Assembly: GCF_008692035.1 (NCBI RefSeq)
Contig: NZ_VTFG01000001.1
Coordinates: 744,001 to 808,000, forward strand
Direction: 5' to 3'
DNA from: Pseudomonas marginalis
GTDB lineage: Bacteria > Pseudomonadota > Gammaproteobacteria > Pseudomonadales > Pseudomonadaceae
Length of the DNA stretch: 64,000 nt
Part shown: positions 10,273-19,285 of the stretch, in pieces
Position numbering within the stretch: position 1 is the stretch's first letter
How the letters are laid out: every line of letters begins with the position of its first letter
Notes under the pieces: generated by a model
Seen by the model: only the letters and a program-made list of their open reading frames with translations
The model's database searches: none
Told to the model about the DNA's origin: nothing
Position numbers and translations under genes: made by a program

Positions 10273-11121
10273 ATGAAACCGCATATCACTGTGGTGCAGA
10301 GTAATCGAGCCGCCAGGAATCCGTCCGAATCCCCTCTTCCAGAATGGAGGCCAGCAATCCTCGTCACAGGCGCTGCTTCCGGAATCGGTCGTGCCTGCGC
10401 TGAGTTGTTTGCGCAGCGCGGTTGGTTCGTTGGTCTATACGATATAGATTCAGAGGGTGTCGCTGCGGTCGCCGCGACCTTGGGGGAAGGAAACTCCATC
10501 TCTGGAGCTCTCAACGTAAGCGATCCTTCAGCATGGGAACGGGTTCTTACGGAGTTCTGGGCGCAAAGCGGCCAGCGGCTTGACGTGCTGCTCAATAATG
10601 CGGGGATTCTTACAGCCGGGCAGTTTGAAGCCGTTCCGTTGACCAGACACCATGCAATGCTTGACGTGAACGTTCAGGGAATGATCACCGGCTGCCACAG
10701 CGCCTTCCAATACCTGCGAGGGACGCCCTCCTCTCATGTCATCAATATGGCCTCGGCCACCGCAATCTATGGCCAGCCTGAACTGGCCACCTACTCGGCG
10801 ACCAAGTTTGCCGTGCGCGGATTCACCGAAGGGCTCGACCTGGAATGGAGCAAGTTCGGCATCCGCGTGAGCGATATCTGGCCGAGCTTCGTAAAGACCG
10901 CAATGGCTGATGATTACGGTCGTATCCCCAGCGCAAAATCGCTGGGCATTCGGCTCACACCGCACGACGTCGCATCCACGGTATGGGCTTGCGCGACGGC
11001 AAAACGACGCAACCACAAAACCCACTGGACTGTCGGCCTGCAAGCCGGATTCCTGGCGATCGCCACTCGTCTCGCGCCGTCAGCCCTCAGCCGCTGGATC
11101 GTCCAACGCATTGCTCGATAA
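10273..11121 (+). CDS. Short-chain dehydrogenase/reductase (SDR)
   Basis: 282 aa NAD(P)-dependent oxidoreductase. Classical SDR motifs are TGAASGIG (cofactor loop, about 34-41), NNAG (about 113), and the catalytic Ser/Tyr/Lys set in NMASATAIYGQ and YSATK. A charged N-terminal extension of about 28 residues precedes the Rossmann fold. The protein ends in a basic amphipathic segment (SRWIVQRIAR) that might touch membranes. The substrate is unknown. It is followed by a Crp/Fnr regulator in the same direction. Confidence 0.9.
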   Translation: MKPHITVVQSNRAARNPSESPLPEWRPAILVTGAASGIGRACAELFAQRGWFVGLYDIDSEGVAAVAATLGEGNSISGALNVSDPSAWERVLTEFWAQSGQRLDVLLNNAGILTAGQFEAVPLTRHHAMLDVNVQGMITGCHSAFQYLRGTPSSHVINMASATAIYGQPELATYSATKFAVRGFTEGLDLEWSKFGIRVSDIWPSFVKTAMADDYGRIPSAKSLGIRLTPHDVASTVWACATAKRRNHKTHWTVGLQAGFLAIATRLAPSALSRWIVQRIAR

Positions 11122-11234
11122 CGGAGAGGTTTACAACTCTCGAAAACGAACCAGGACGAGACATCCGAAAGCGCGACCGGCCGAGCCCGGATCGACCTCG
11201 CTTTCCAACAGGATCCCGATGCACATTGCCTACG

Positions 11235-11930
11235 ATGGAGCTGCCACCAAAAATGAAAGGCTTCAACTGGATCGATGAACTGAGCCCTCAAGTACGGGAT
11301 ACCGTTTTGCGATGTGCTCATCCAAGAACCGTTGCCGATTCGAAGATCCTGTATCAAAACGGCGATCGAGTAACGGAAATTTTCCAGATCGTTTCCGGAG
11401 CCATCCGAAAATGCATCCTCACCGAGGACGGCCAGGAAGTTCTGCTCTACGTCTATGGACCAGGCGACATAGTAGCCGATGCTCCCGTGACTGATGACGA
11501 GCCCTCCCCCGTCACGCTGACTACCCGGGGAGAAACCAAATTGAGGGTCTGGTCGGCGAGTGACTTGAAACTGCTGCGCGAACAGCACCATGAAGTTGAA
11601 ACGGCGCTCGCATGCCAGATCAACCGTCGCTTGCGGGGAGCACTTCAGTTGATAGAGGAGCTGCTGACCTTGCCGGTCGCGGCAAGAATCGCGTCCCGCT
11701 TTGCTCAACTCAGTGACCTGCAGAAGCCTACTGATCGAGGGATCGACTTGCTGCTTTCTCAGGTAGATATAGGCCTCATGGTCGGAAGCACACGCCAAAG
11801 CGTCAATCGAGTGGTCAACGAACTGAGAGGGCTGGGCCTGATAGAGCCGCTCTACGGCAAGATCACTATCAAGGACCTGCCAGGGCTGAACCGTTACGTT
11901 CGAGAGCATCACCGCTTGAACGAACGATAG
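11235..11930 (+). CDS. Crp/Fnr-family transcription regulator
   Basis: About 231 aa. The N-terminal cyclic-nucleotide-binding-like beta-barrel (about 25-130) includes YQNGDRVTEIFQIVSGAIRK and YGPGDIVAD. The C-terminal winged HTH (about 160-215) has VGSTRQSVNRVVNELRGLGL. There is no N-terminal Cys cluster of the Fnr type, so it is not an obvious oxygen sensor. The frame is open from 10983 but those residues overlap the SDR gene and look non-coding; ATG 11235 is chosen, with ATG 11253 (GGAG 12 bp upstream) as the alternative. It probably regulates the neighbouring hydrolase or SDR; this is inference from position. Confidence 0.85.
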   Translation: MELPPKMKGFNWIDELSPQVRDTVLRCAHPRTVADSKILYQNGDRVTEIFQIVSGAIRKCILTEDGQEVLLYVYGPGDIVADAPVTDDEPSPVTLTTRGETKLRVWSASDLKLLREQHHEVETALACQINRRLRGALQLIEELLTLPVAARIASRFAQLSDLQKPTDRGIDLLLSQVDIGLMVGSTRQSVNRVVNELRGLGLIEPLYGKITIKDLPGLNRYVREHHRLNER

Positions 11931-11971
11931 CTTACACAATGCAATCTGGAAAACGTTTCCCCTCAATATCG
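11927..11971 (+). repeat. 45-bp interspersed element, copy A (possible shared operator)
   Basis: It matches 39 of 45 bases with copy B at 21601-21645, starting ATAGCTTACACAATG and containing GGAAAACGTTTCC, which has a 5-bp inverted repeat (GGAAA-ACG-TTTCC). It begins on the stop codon of the Crp/Fnr gene and lies 78 bp upstream of the hydrolase gene. Both copies are in the same orientation upstream of a plus-strand gene. Confidence 0.7.
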
Positions 11972-12048
11972 GAAAGCGTCCGGCCAACGCGCCTGGACGT
12001 GCTTGCCGGTATGTAAACCGGGAAGCCTACTTTGAAGAGAGGAACGCT

Positions 12049-13212
12049 ATGCCACATTCATTCTTGAACACACGACTGGACGGTGTGATCCAGCAAGCCA
12101 TTAATCAACGCCGTATCGTTGGTGCCGTCGTGCTTGTCAGCCAGGATGGCGAACTGGTCTACATCAATGCAGCCGGACAGGCTGATCGTGAAGCCAGTAC
12201 CTCCATGCGAGAGAATACGATTTTTCGATTGGCCTCCTTCACCAAGCCAGTTGTCTCGGCCACGGTCATGGGCTTGGTGGAAGACGGACACCTTGCTCTC
12301 GATGCGCCAGTAACCCGTTATCTCCCGAACTTCCGTCCTCGCATGGCTGACGGAAGTGCCCCAAGCATCACGATTCATCAACTCCTCACTCACACAGGTG
12401 GCCTGGGTTACCGTTTCGCGATGCCGGACGCCAGCGATTATCACCGTCTCAATGTATCCGACGGGCTGGATCAACCAGGACTCGGTATTGATGAGAACCT
12501 CGGTCGTCTGACTGCCGCTCCACTGCTGTTCGCACCCGGTAAGGGCTGGAACTATTCACTTGCCATCGACGTGCTCGGAGCCGTGATCGAGCGGGTTGAA
12601 GGCCGCCGCTTGGGTGAAGTAGTACGTGATCGTGTGACCGGCCCTCTGAAAATGCTGGATACCGGATTTCAGGTCAGCGATCTCGCCCGGCTAGCCAAAC
12701 CTTATGTGGATGGCGCACTCGAACCGATGGAGATGAACGACGGCATTTCAGTGCCTCTCGACATTCCAGGACTTCAAGGCGCGGTACGCTTCGCGCCGAG
12801 CCGTGTCCTGAACCCAGAGTCCTACCATTCCGGTGGTGCGGGCATGGTTGGCACGGCTGGTGATCTGTTGCGCTTTCTTGAAGCGGTTCGTACGGGCGGC
12901 ACTGGGCTGCTTACATCGCAGACGACGCAGAAAATGATGCAGGATCACGTGGGTATCCAAGCACAAACCCAGGGACCAGGGTGGGGCTTCGGTTACGGTT
13001 GGGCGGTTCTGTCCGATGCCAGTAAATCCAATTCACCTCAAGGCCAGGGCACGCTTCAATGGGGTGGCGTCTATGGTCATTACTGGTTCGTCGACCCAAT
13101 CAAAAAACTGACGGTGGTTTCACTGACCAATACCGCCTTTGAGGGCATGTCCGGCACTTTCCCGTTCGCTATCCGCGATGCCGTCTACGCCTCGGTGAAA
13201 AAGACGCTCTGA
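12049..13212 (+). CDS. Beta-lactamase-family serine hydrolase (EstB-like esterase)
   Basis: 387 aa with a class C beta-lactamase/penicillin-binding fold. The SxxK nucleophile motif is SFTK (residues about 63-66) and a Tyr motif is at WNYSLAID (about 166). A late WGGVYGHYW motif is typical of EstB-type esterases. No signal peptide is seen, so it is probably cytoplasmic and acts on esters rather than cell wall. A good SD (AGAGAGGA) precedes the ATG. Copy A of the 45-bp repeat lies upstream. It sits at the head of a catabolic region and may open an ester or lactone substrate. Confidence 0.88.
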   Translation: MPHSFLNTRLDGVIQQAINQRRIVGAVVLVSQDGELVYINAAGQADREASTSMRENTIFRLASFTKPVVSATVMGLVEDGHLALDAPVTRYLPNFRPRMADGSAPSITIHQLLTHTGGLGYRFAMPDASDYHRLNVSDGLDQPGLGIDENLGRLTAAPLLFAPGKGWNYSLAIDVLGAVIERVEGRRLGEVVRDRVTGPLKMLDTGFQVSDLARLAKPYVDGALEPMEMNDGISVPLDIPGLQGAVRFAPSRVLNPESYHSGGAGMVGTAGDLLRFLEAVRTGGTGLLTSQTTQKMMQDHVGIQAQTQGPGWGFGYGWAVLSDASKSNSPQGQGTLQWGGVYGHYWFVDPIKKLTVVSLTNTAFEGMSGTFPFAIRDAVYASVKKTL

Positions 13213-13278
13213 GATGCAATGGTGTCCACATCTGCATGGGCGCCGGAGTTGAGAAGGTTACCGCTATCAATGGCGTTC

Positions 13279-13325
13279 GAAAAAATGGGGCGACGCAAAG
13301 GGACGTGGCTCCTTTGCGTCACCCC
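13279..13325 (-). terminator. Rho-independent terminator for the thiolase gene
   Basis: On the minus strand a stem of about 15 bp with one mismatch (arms around ACGCAAAGG / CCTTTGCGT) is followed by ATTTTTT. The plus-strand side has no T-run, so it mainly ends leftward transcription from the thiolase gene. It may also slow rightward transcription from the hydrolase gene. Confidence 0.8.
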
Positions 13326-13358
13326 AAAACCTGGAGGTGATGGTCTTTTTAAAACGAC

Positions 13359-14552
13359 CTAGACGACCTCGAATAACCCAGCTGCGCCCATGCCGCCGCC
13401 GATACACATAGATACGACTACGAATTTCACTCCTCGACGTTTGCCCTCGAGCAGTGCGTGCCCAACAAGGCGCGCGCCAGTCATACCATAAGGATGACCA
13501 ATCGATATGCTTCCACCGTTTACGTTGTATAACGCTGGGTCTATATCAAGTTGATTGCGGCAGTAAAGCACCTGGCAAGCGAACGCCTCGTTCAATTCCC
13601 ACAAGCCGATGTCCGAGACTCTTAGACCGTGCTGTTTCAGGAGCTTCGGAATAGCGTGGATCGGCCCGATGCCCATCTCCTCGGGTGCACAGCCTGCTAC
13701 GGTCATCCCGCGATAGACCCCCAGAGGTTCCAGCCCCCGACGCTCTGCAAATCGCGCTTCGGTAAGTACACAAGCTGAGGCGCCATCGGACAGCTGACTG
13801 GCGTTGCCCCCCGTGATGACTCCCCCCTCAACAACTGGTTTCAGTTGGGAAAGACCTTCATAAGTGGTATCGGCGCGATTACCCTCATCTTTGCTCAACA
13901 GCACATCTTTAAAGCTAATCTCGCCCGTGGTCTTGTCCTGAACCTTCACTCGCGCCTGGAAGGGAACGATTTCAGCATCCAGCAGGCCGAGCGCTTGAGC
14001 GCGGGCGGTACGAAGCTGAGACTCGAGCGAGTAGCGATCCTGATCTTCGCGAGAAATACCATACTTGCCCGATACGAATTCAGCGGTGAGTAACATGGGC
14101 ATATAGGCATTCTGGACGTGCGCGACCACTGCTGGATCAGCTTCTTTCAAGCTCCAGTTGAAGTAGTCGTTCTGTACTGCGGAGATGTTCTCCTGCCCAC
14201 CTGCGATGGTGGCTTCCATACCATCAAAAATGATCTGCTTTGCCGCCGTAGCAATAGCCATCAGCCCCGACGCGCATTGTCGATCCATGGTTTGGCCAGA
14301 CACTGTCACCGGCAGACCGGCGGCAAACACTGAAGTACGAGCGAGGTTCCCGCCAGCAGTGCCTGCAGAAAGCACCGTCCCAATCACCGCATCCTCGAAC
14401 ACATCGCCTTCCAGTCCCGATCGATCAACAGCATGGCGGATGGCATGTGCCATGAGCGTCGGCGACTTAGTGTCGTTGAACGCGCCTCGAAAGGCACGGC
14501 CAATGGGTGTACGGGCAGTCGATACGATTACAGCTTCACGCATTTGAATCAC
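13359..14552 (-). CDS. Acetyl-CoA acyltransferase (thiolase)
   Basis: 397 aa thiolase, the last step of beta-oxidation (thiolytic cleavage of 3-ketoacyl-CoA) or its reverse. The nucleophilic Cys is in DRQCASG (C93), the His in [10 protein letters not shown] (H353), and the second Cys in SMCIGGGMG (C383), so the enzyme looks catalytically complete. The start is at ATG 14552 or ATG 14543. It is the final gene of the minus-strand beta-oxidation cluster and lies 26 bp downstream of the truncated acyl-CoA ligase. Confidence 0.93.
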   Translation of the reverse strand: MIQMREAVIVSTARTPIGRAFRGAFNDTKSPTLMAHAIRHAVDRSGLEGDVFEDAVIGTVLSAGTAGGNLARTSVFAAGLPVTVSGQTMDRQCASGLMAIATAAKQIIFDGMEATIAGGQENISAVQNDYFNWSLKEADPAVVAHVQNAYMPMLLTAEFVSGKYGISREDQDRYSLESQLRTARAQALGLLDAEIVPFQARVKVQDKTTGEISFKDVLLSKDEGNRADTTYEGLSQLKPVVEGGVITGGNASQLSDGASACVLTEARFAERRGLEPLGVYRGMTVAGCAPEEMGIGPIHAIPKLLKQHGLRVSDIGLWELNEAFACQVLYCRNQLDIDPALYNVNGGSISIGHPYGMTGARLVGHALLEGKRRGVKFVVVSMCIGGGMGAAGLFEVV

Positions 14553-14578
14553 CTCGTGGATTTAGGCTTTCGGTACAG

Positions 14579-15535
14579 CTATGCCGAGATCGGACCAGAC
14601 GTTTGCATCAGTCCATAAATTTGCCCGAACCTGCTATATGGAAGTTTTTCCATTGTCTTTATCAGCACGCTGGTCGCCATGGGCGCGGCACTGTAAATGC
14701 GGGTATTCAAGCTGGCGCAGGTACGTCCCGACTGCTTAAGTTCTGCGACAAGACTTCTGATCATCGCAGGCACCATGATGCTCAACGTCACTCGCTCTCG
14801 TTCGATTAACGCAACTATTTGGGAGGGAACAAAATCATGAATCACGACCAGGCGAGCGCCTACGGCCAAACCCAATGCACCGAGAATAGAACCGGCAATG
14901 TGACCATTGGGTAAGCAGAGCAGCACTATGTCATCAGGCCCGATGTCACGGTATGGACTAATTTCTCCCGCTAATAACGCGGCAAGCGGGGCTTTGAAAA
15001 TGCTATCGCTTGTAAGCTGAACGCCCTTTGGCAGGTCGGTTGAGTCGCAGGTATACACCTGGAGGCAGTCATCGGACGCCTTCATGGTTGGTTTCGCCGC
15101 GACAGTAGATTGCTCATCCCGCCACGCCACATAGGCATCGCCAGTGGTAATGATTTGCTCGACAAATGTGAGTTGGGGCCGAATCTGCGAGAGTAACTCT
15201 TCGAAATCTGCTCCGATGAACAAGACGCGAGGTCCGCAATCCACTAGCACCTGAGCCACTTCGGATGCCGAAAGGTGAATGCTCAACGGTGTCAGAACAA
15301 GATTTGTTCTAGCAGCACCTAGCCAGATTTCGTAGAACTGATCGCTGTGATGATCAAGGATCGCAATACGCTCTCGATCTTCAAGGCCAAAATCCCACAA
15401 ACCGTTGGCCACCCGGGTGGCGTGCAAGTCAAGTTGCGAGGCGGTCGTTTCTCGATCGCCACACACGAGAACCTTGCGCTCGGGCCGGGGTTGATCAGTC
15501 ATACGAGCAACGTCAGCGAGAGTCAATCCAATCAT
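14579..15535 (-). pseudogene. Acyl-CoA synthetase (AMP-binding), truncated and degenerate
   Basis: About 318 aa of an ANL-superfamily acyl-CoA ligase (normally 500-560 aa). The start is ATG 15535 with GGAGG 8 bp upstream. The P-loop motif is altered: YTCDSTDLPKGVQLT stands where YTSGTTG-PKG is expected. The frame stops right after GQIYGLMQTSGPIS, so the rest of the A5-A10 region and the C-terminal lysine domain are missing; the thiolase gene begins 26 bp later. With both the ATP loop changed and the C-domain lost, adenylation is unlikely. A deletion that joined the stub to the thiolase leader is inferred. Confidence 0.8.
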
Positions 15536-15728
15536 TGGAACAGCCTCCGGATAAGCACCTTGATTATTATTGGGTGACACCGTCGAGGCCGATGGTAGGG
15601 GACCCAGGCGCTAAACAACGTCGCCCAGAAGACATTGTTAGAGCTTTTTTCTACTCTCACTTAGCTGACAGCTGATCCGAACTGCGACAACAGTCTCTCT
15701 CTCTCGGAAAAAGTAGTCTGAACACCGT

Positions 15729-15798
15729 AAAATCCCGCGTCACCGACCCCCTTCACGCCGACTCGCCTCGAGCAATGCCACATAAAGTGCGGGATTTT
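15729..15798. repeat. Spaced inverted repeat AAAATCCCGC
   Basis: AAAATCCCGC (15729-15738) and GCGGGATTTT (15789-15798) are perfect 10-bp arms 50 bp apart, in the gap between the thioesterase stop and the acyl-CoA ligase. The rest of the 15536-15797 gap shows no gene. Confidence 0.5.
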
Positions 15799-16247
15799 CA
15801 GTCACGCAGCAGCCGGGCCAGTGCAATGCGCAAGGACTCAGGAATAGGGACAGGACGGTTATTATTGCGGTCGACGAAGACATGCACGAAGCGCCCGGCT
15901 GCACAGGCGGAGTCTTCACCCGATTTGAAAATCGCCAGGTCGTATTGCACCGAACTGTTACCGAGTTTACCGACCACCAAACCGACCTCGATCCGTTCGG
16001 GAAAGGCGATGGAAGCAAAGTAGTCACAGCCGGAGCTGACCACGTAGCCGACCACTGGGCCGTCATGAATGTCCAGGCCGCCCTCTTCGATTAGCCAGCT
16101 GTTCACCGCGCTGTCGAAAAAGCTGTAGTAGACGACGTTGTTCACGTGCCCATAGAGGTCGTTGTCGTGCCAACGGGTTCCGATCATCTGGAAATGACGA
16201 TAGTCGCAGCGCGAGGGTTGCGTCGGGTTCATGGGTGCTCGATCCAT
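15798..16247 (-). CDS. Acyl-CoA thioesterase, hotdog fold (4HBT family)
   Basis: About 149 aa from ATG 16247 (or ATG 16232). A single hotdog domain has the 4-hydroxybenzoyl-CoA-thioesterase signature RWHDNDLYGHVNNVVYYSFF, in which the Asp is the usual catalytic residue. These enzymes hydrolyse short or aromatic acyl-CoAs to free acids. It starts 16 bp after the alcohol dehydrogenase stop, so it is the fourth gene of the LysR-divergent operon. A longer in-frame start at 16313 would overlap the dehydrogenase and is not used. Confidence 0.86.
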   Translation of the reverse strand: MDRAPMNPTQPSRCDYRHFQMIGTRWHDNDLYGHVNNVVYYSFFDSAVNSWLIEEGGLDIHDGPVVGYVVSSGCDYFASIAFPERIEVGLVVGKLGNSSVQYDLAIFKSGEDSACAAGRFVHVFVDRNNNRPVPIPESLRIALARLLRD

Positions 16248-16263
16248 TCGGTAATGAGGGACA

Positions 16264-17427
16264 TCAGTACGCGGCCTGGTAGATCGCCAACGCATCAGAC
16301 TCGCTAACCTCACGAGGGTTGTTGACCAACAAGCGCTGCTGTTGCATCGCGTCGTGAGCCAACTGCCCGAGCATGGCCTTAGTCACGCCGGCATCGCGAA
16401 GGCGACTGGGCAGTCCACAGCGTGGACCGAGCGCCGCCAGCTCGACGACAAACTGCTCGCTCAGGCTTTGCGTATCGCCGGCGCGCAGACGCCCCCCCAA
16501 CAGCAGCGGTGCCAGTTCGGCATACAGTGGCGCGGCAACAGGCAGGTTGAAGCGCAGCACATGTGGCAACACCAAGGCGTTGGACAGACCATGGGGTATA
16601 TGAAAATGCCCACCCAACGGATACGCCAGTGCATGCACAGCCGCCACCGGGGCGTTGGCAAACGCCTGCCCGGCCATACACGCGCCGAGCAGCATCGCCT
16701 GGCGAGCCTCGCGGTTACCGCCGTTGTGTACCGCTTGGTCGATGTTCGCCGCGAGCAGCCCCAGCGCCTCGCGCGCCAGCAGGCTGGACATTGGGTTGCG
16801 CTTGAGCTTGCTGGTATAGGCCTCAATCGCATGTACCATGGCATCAATACCGGTAGCCGCCGTCACCGCCGCCGGCAGCCCCAAGGTCAGGTCGGCATCA
16901 AGCAACGCCAGGTCAGGCAGCAACAACGGTGAAACGATGCCCATCTTGGTGGTTTCACCGGTGGTTACAATGGCAATCGGAGTCACCTCAGAGCCGGTGC
17001 CGGCCGTGGTCGGCACCTGAATCAACGGTAGGCGACGCCCTTTGGCATTCCCAACGCCGTAGATCGCAGCCAGGTCCTGCTGGCACTCCGGGTGCGCAAG
17101 CAACGCGACCAGCTTGGCCACATCCATCGAGCTGCCGCCACCAAAGCCGACGATCAAGTCGGCACCCATTTCACGGGCCTGCTGCACCACCGCAAGCACA
17201 CAGTCCTGCGGCGGATCGGCCAATACCTCGTCAAACACCGAGACCTTCAACTGCTCGGCAGCAAAACCTGGCAGCAACGTATCGAGTAGACCCAGCCGGG
17301 CGATGCCCGGGTCGGTGACGATTAATACCGCGTGCGCCCCGCGCTCGCAGCACAGGCTGGCCAAGCGCGAGGCCGCGCCGGCTTCACTGAGAATCTGGGC
17401 GGTAGTGGCAAAGCTGAAAGGCTGCAT
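16264..17427 (-). CDS. Iron-containing alcohol dehydrogenase
   Basis: About 387 aa from ATG 17427 (SD AAGGAC 9 bp upstream); an earlier in-frame ATG at 17472 adds a non-conserved tail. The family NAD motif is GFGGGSSMDVAK, with PTTAGTGSEVTP. The metal ligands are in GIDAMVHAIEAYTS and AVHALAYPLGGHFHIPHG. It would oxidise an alcohol to an aldehyde or reduce the reverse. In this operon it may feed an alcohol into the beta-oxidation genes, but no aldehyde dehydrogenase is present. Confidence 0.92.
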   Translation of the reverse strand: MQPFSFATTAQILSEAGAASRLASLCCERGAHAVLIVTDPGIARLGLLDTLLPGFAAEQLKVSVFDEVLADPPQDCVLAVVQQAREMGADLIVGFGGGSSMDVAKLVALLAHPECQQDLAAIYGVGNAKGRRLPLIQVPTTAGTGSEVTPIAIVTTGETTKMGIVSPLLLPDLALLDADLTLGLPAAVTAATGIDAMVHAIEAYTSKLKRNPMSSLLAREALGLLAANIDQAVHNGGNREARQAMLLGACMAGQAFANAPVAAVHALAYPLGGHFHIPHGLSNALVLPHVLRFNLPVAAPLYAELAPLLLGGRLRAGDTQSLSEQFVVELAALGPRCGLPSRLRDAGVTKAMLGQLAHDAMQQQRLLVNNPREVSESDALAIYQAAY

Positions 17428-17494
17428 ACGAGAGGTCCTTATTGTTGTCGTCGTTATTCGAAATGCCCGCATCGGTTGATGCGGGTTACTGCCA

Positions 17495-19285
17495 TCAGAA
17501 CGCGAAATCGTCCTCGGCCATCGACATCAAACAATCCGCGCCACCCAGCAAGGCTTCGCGGTGACCACTGGCACGTGGAAGCACCCGGCGCCAATAAAAA
17601 TCGGCGGCTTGTAGCTTGGCTCGGTAGAAGGTGGATTCATCACTACCTGCCGCCAACGTAGCACTGGCACGCACCGCGACCTGCAACCACAGGCCGGCCA
17701 GCAACACATAAGCGGAGTAGGCAAGGAAATCGACGGACACGGCACCGATCTCCTGAGGATCGCGCCGACAAGCATCGACGACCAAGGTGCCAAGTGCACG
17801 CCACTCGGCGAGACGCAGCCCTACCGCTTCGGTCATTTCCCGCAGCGATGCCTGAGTACCCGCCGCTTCGACCTGCACCGTAAGCTCATCGATCAACGCT
17901 CCCAGTTCCGTCGCGCCGTCACCGAGAACTTTGCGCCGGATCAGGTCGAGTGCCTGGATACCGTTGGTGCCCTCGTAGAGCTGCGTGATGCGACTATCGC
18001 GCATCAACTGCTCCATCCCCCACTCGCGGATGTAGCCGTGGCCGCCATACAGCTGCACGCCAAGACTGGCGACTTCCTGGCCGACATCGGTAAGGAATGC
18101 CTTGACGATCGGGATCAGCAGCGCAGCCCGACGGCCCGCAGCCTTGCGTGCCAGAACATCCGGATCGCCGTGTTCAAGGTCGAGTTGAAGCGCTGTATAA
18201 GCCGCGAGCATACGACAACCTTCACTCAGGGTCTTCTGCGTCAGCAGCATGCGCCGTACATCCGGATGCACAATGATCGGGTCGGCACTCTTGTCCGGCA
18301 CCGCCGGGCCGGTTAGGGCCCGTGACTGCAGACGCTCACGGGCATAAGCAAGACCGCCCTGGAATGCCGCCTCAGCGATTCCCAGCCCCTGTAAGCCGAC
18401 CTGGAACCGCGCGTCGTTCATCATGGTAAACATGCATGCCAATCCCTGATTGGCCTCTCCGACCAGCCAGCCACTGGCCTCGTCGAAATTCATCACGCAG
18501 GTGGAGGTGCCCTTAATACCCATCTTGTGTTCCAGCGCACCGCAGCTCAGCTCGTTGCGTGCTTGCAGAGTGCCGTCGACTGTGGCGATGAACTTGGGCA
18601 CGAGAAACAGGCTAATGCCCTTCACTCCGTGCGGTGCGTCGGGTAACCGGGCCAGCACCAAGTGAACGATGTTTTCGCTCAGATCCTGCTCGCCACCACT
18701 GATGAAAATTTTGTTGCCACTGATCCGATAGCTACCGTCGGCCTGAGGCTCCGCTCGAGTACGCAGTAGTGTCATGTCGGTGCCAGCCTGGGGCTCGGTA
18801 AGGCACATTGTGCCCGTCCATTCACCACTGACCATTTTGGCCAAATAGGCCTGCTTGAGCTCTTCACTGCCGTGCCGATGCAAGGCCAGCACCGCGCCTT
18901 CAGTCAGGCCGGAATAGATGCGAAAGGACAATGAGGCGCCCATCAGCATCTCGTGGAAGCTGGCCGAAATTAGCTGCGGAATACCCTGTCCGTCGTACTC
19001 CGACGGCCCAGTCATACTCGCCCAGCCATTGTCGACGTACTGCCGATACGCCTCGCGGAAACCGTCCGGAGTGGTCACTTGCCCCTGGTTGAACTGGCAG
19101 CCCTGCTCGTCGCTGTTGCGGTTCAGCGGCGCAACCACCTCGCCAGCAAAGCGGGCAGCCTCTTCCAGTATGCCGTCGATGGTTTCGTGATCCAGGCCGT
19201 TGCCCAAGCGCTTGCAGTGGCCTGAAACATCGAACATTTCGTGCAGTACGAAGCGCATGTCGCGCAAGGGGGCCTGATAGGTCAT
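17495..19285 (-). CDS. Acyl-CoA dehydrogenase (long FadE5/DmdC-like type)
   Basis: 596 aa FAD enzyme that introduces the alpha-beta double bond into acyl-CoA. It has MCLTEPQAGTD and NKIFISGGEQD (FAD/substrate loops), ALEHKMGIKGTSTC, and the catalytic Glu region QLYEGTNGIQALDL, followed by a C-terminal extension of about 130 residues typical of the 590-600 aa subclass. Its ATG overlaps the stop of the 3-hydroxyacyl-CoA dehydrogenase gene by 4 bp, so the two are translationally coupled. Confidence 0.93.
   Translation of the reverse strand: MTYQAPLRDMRFVLHEMFDVSGHCKRLGNGLDHETIDGILEEAARFAGEVVAPLNRNSDEQGCQFNQGQVTTPDGFREAYRQYVDNGWASMTGPSEYDGQGIPQLISASFHEMLMGASLSFRIYSGLTEGAVLALHRHGSEELKQAYLAKMVSGEWTGTMCLTEPQAGTDMTLLRTRAEPQADGSYRISGNKIFISGGEQDLSENIVHLVLARLPDAPHGVKGISLFLVPKFIATVDGTLQARNELSCGALEHKMGIKGTSTCVMNFDEASGWLVGEANQGLACMFTMMNDARFQVGLQGLGIAEAAFQGGLAYARERLQSRALTGPAVPDKSADPIIVHPDVRRMLLTQKTLSEGCRMLAAYTALQLDLEHGDPDVLARKAAGRRAALLIPIVKAFLTDVGQEVASLGVQLYGGHGYIREWGMEQLMRDSRITQLYEGTNGIQALDLIRRKVLGDGATELGALIDELTVQVEAAGTQASLREMTEAVGLRLAEWRALGTLVVDACRRDPQEIGAVSVDFLAYSAYVLLAGLWLQVAVRASATLAAGSDESTFYRAKLQAADFYWRRVLPRASGHREALLGGADCLMSMAEDDFAF

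Noticed and set aside
10983..11234. N-terminal extension of the Crp/Fnr frame
   Set aside because: It overlaps the SDR gene, is low in hydrophobic residues and is not part of the family fold.
16342..16932. Plus-strand frame antisense to the iron alcohol dehydrogenase
   Set aside because: High-GC shadow with no domain pattern.
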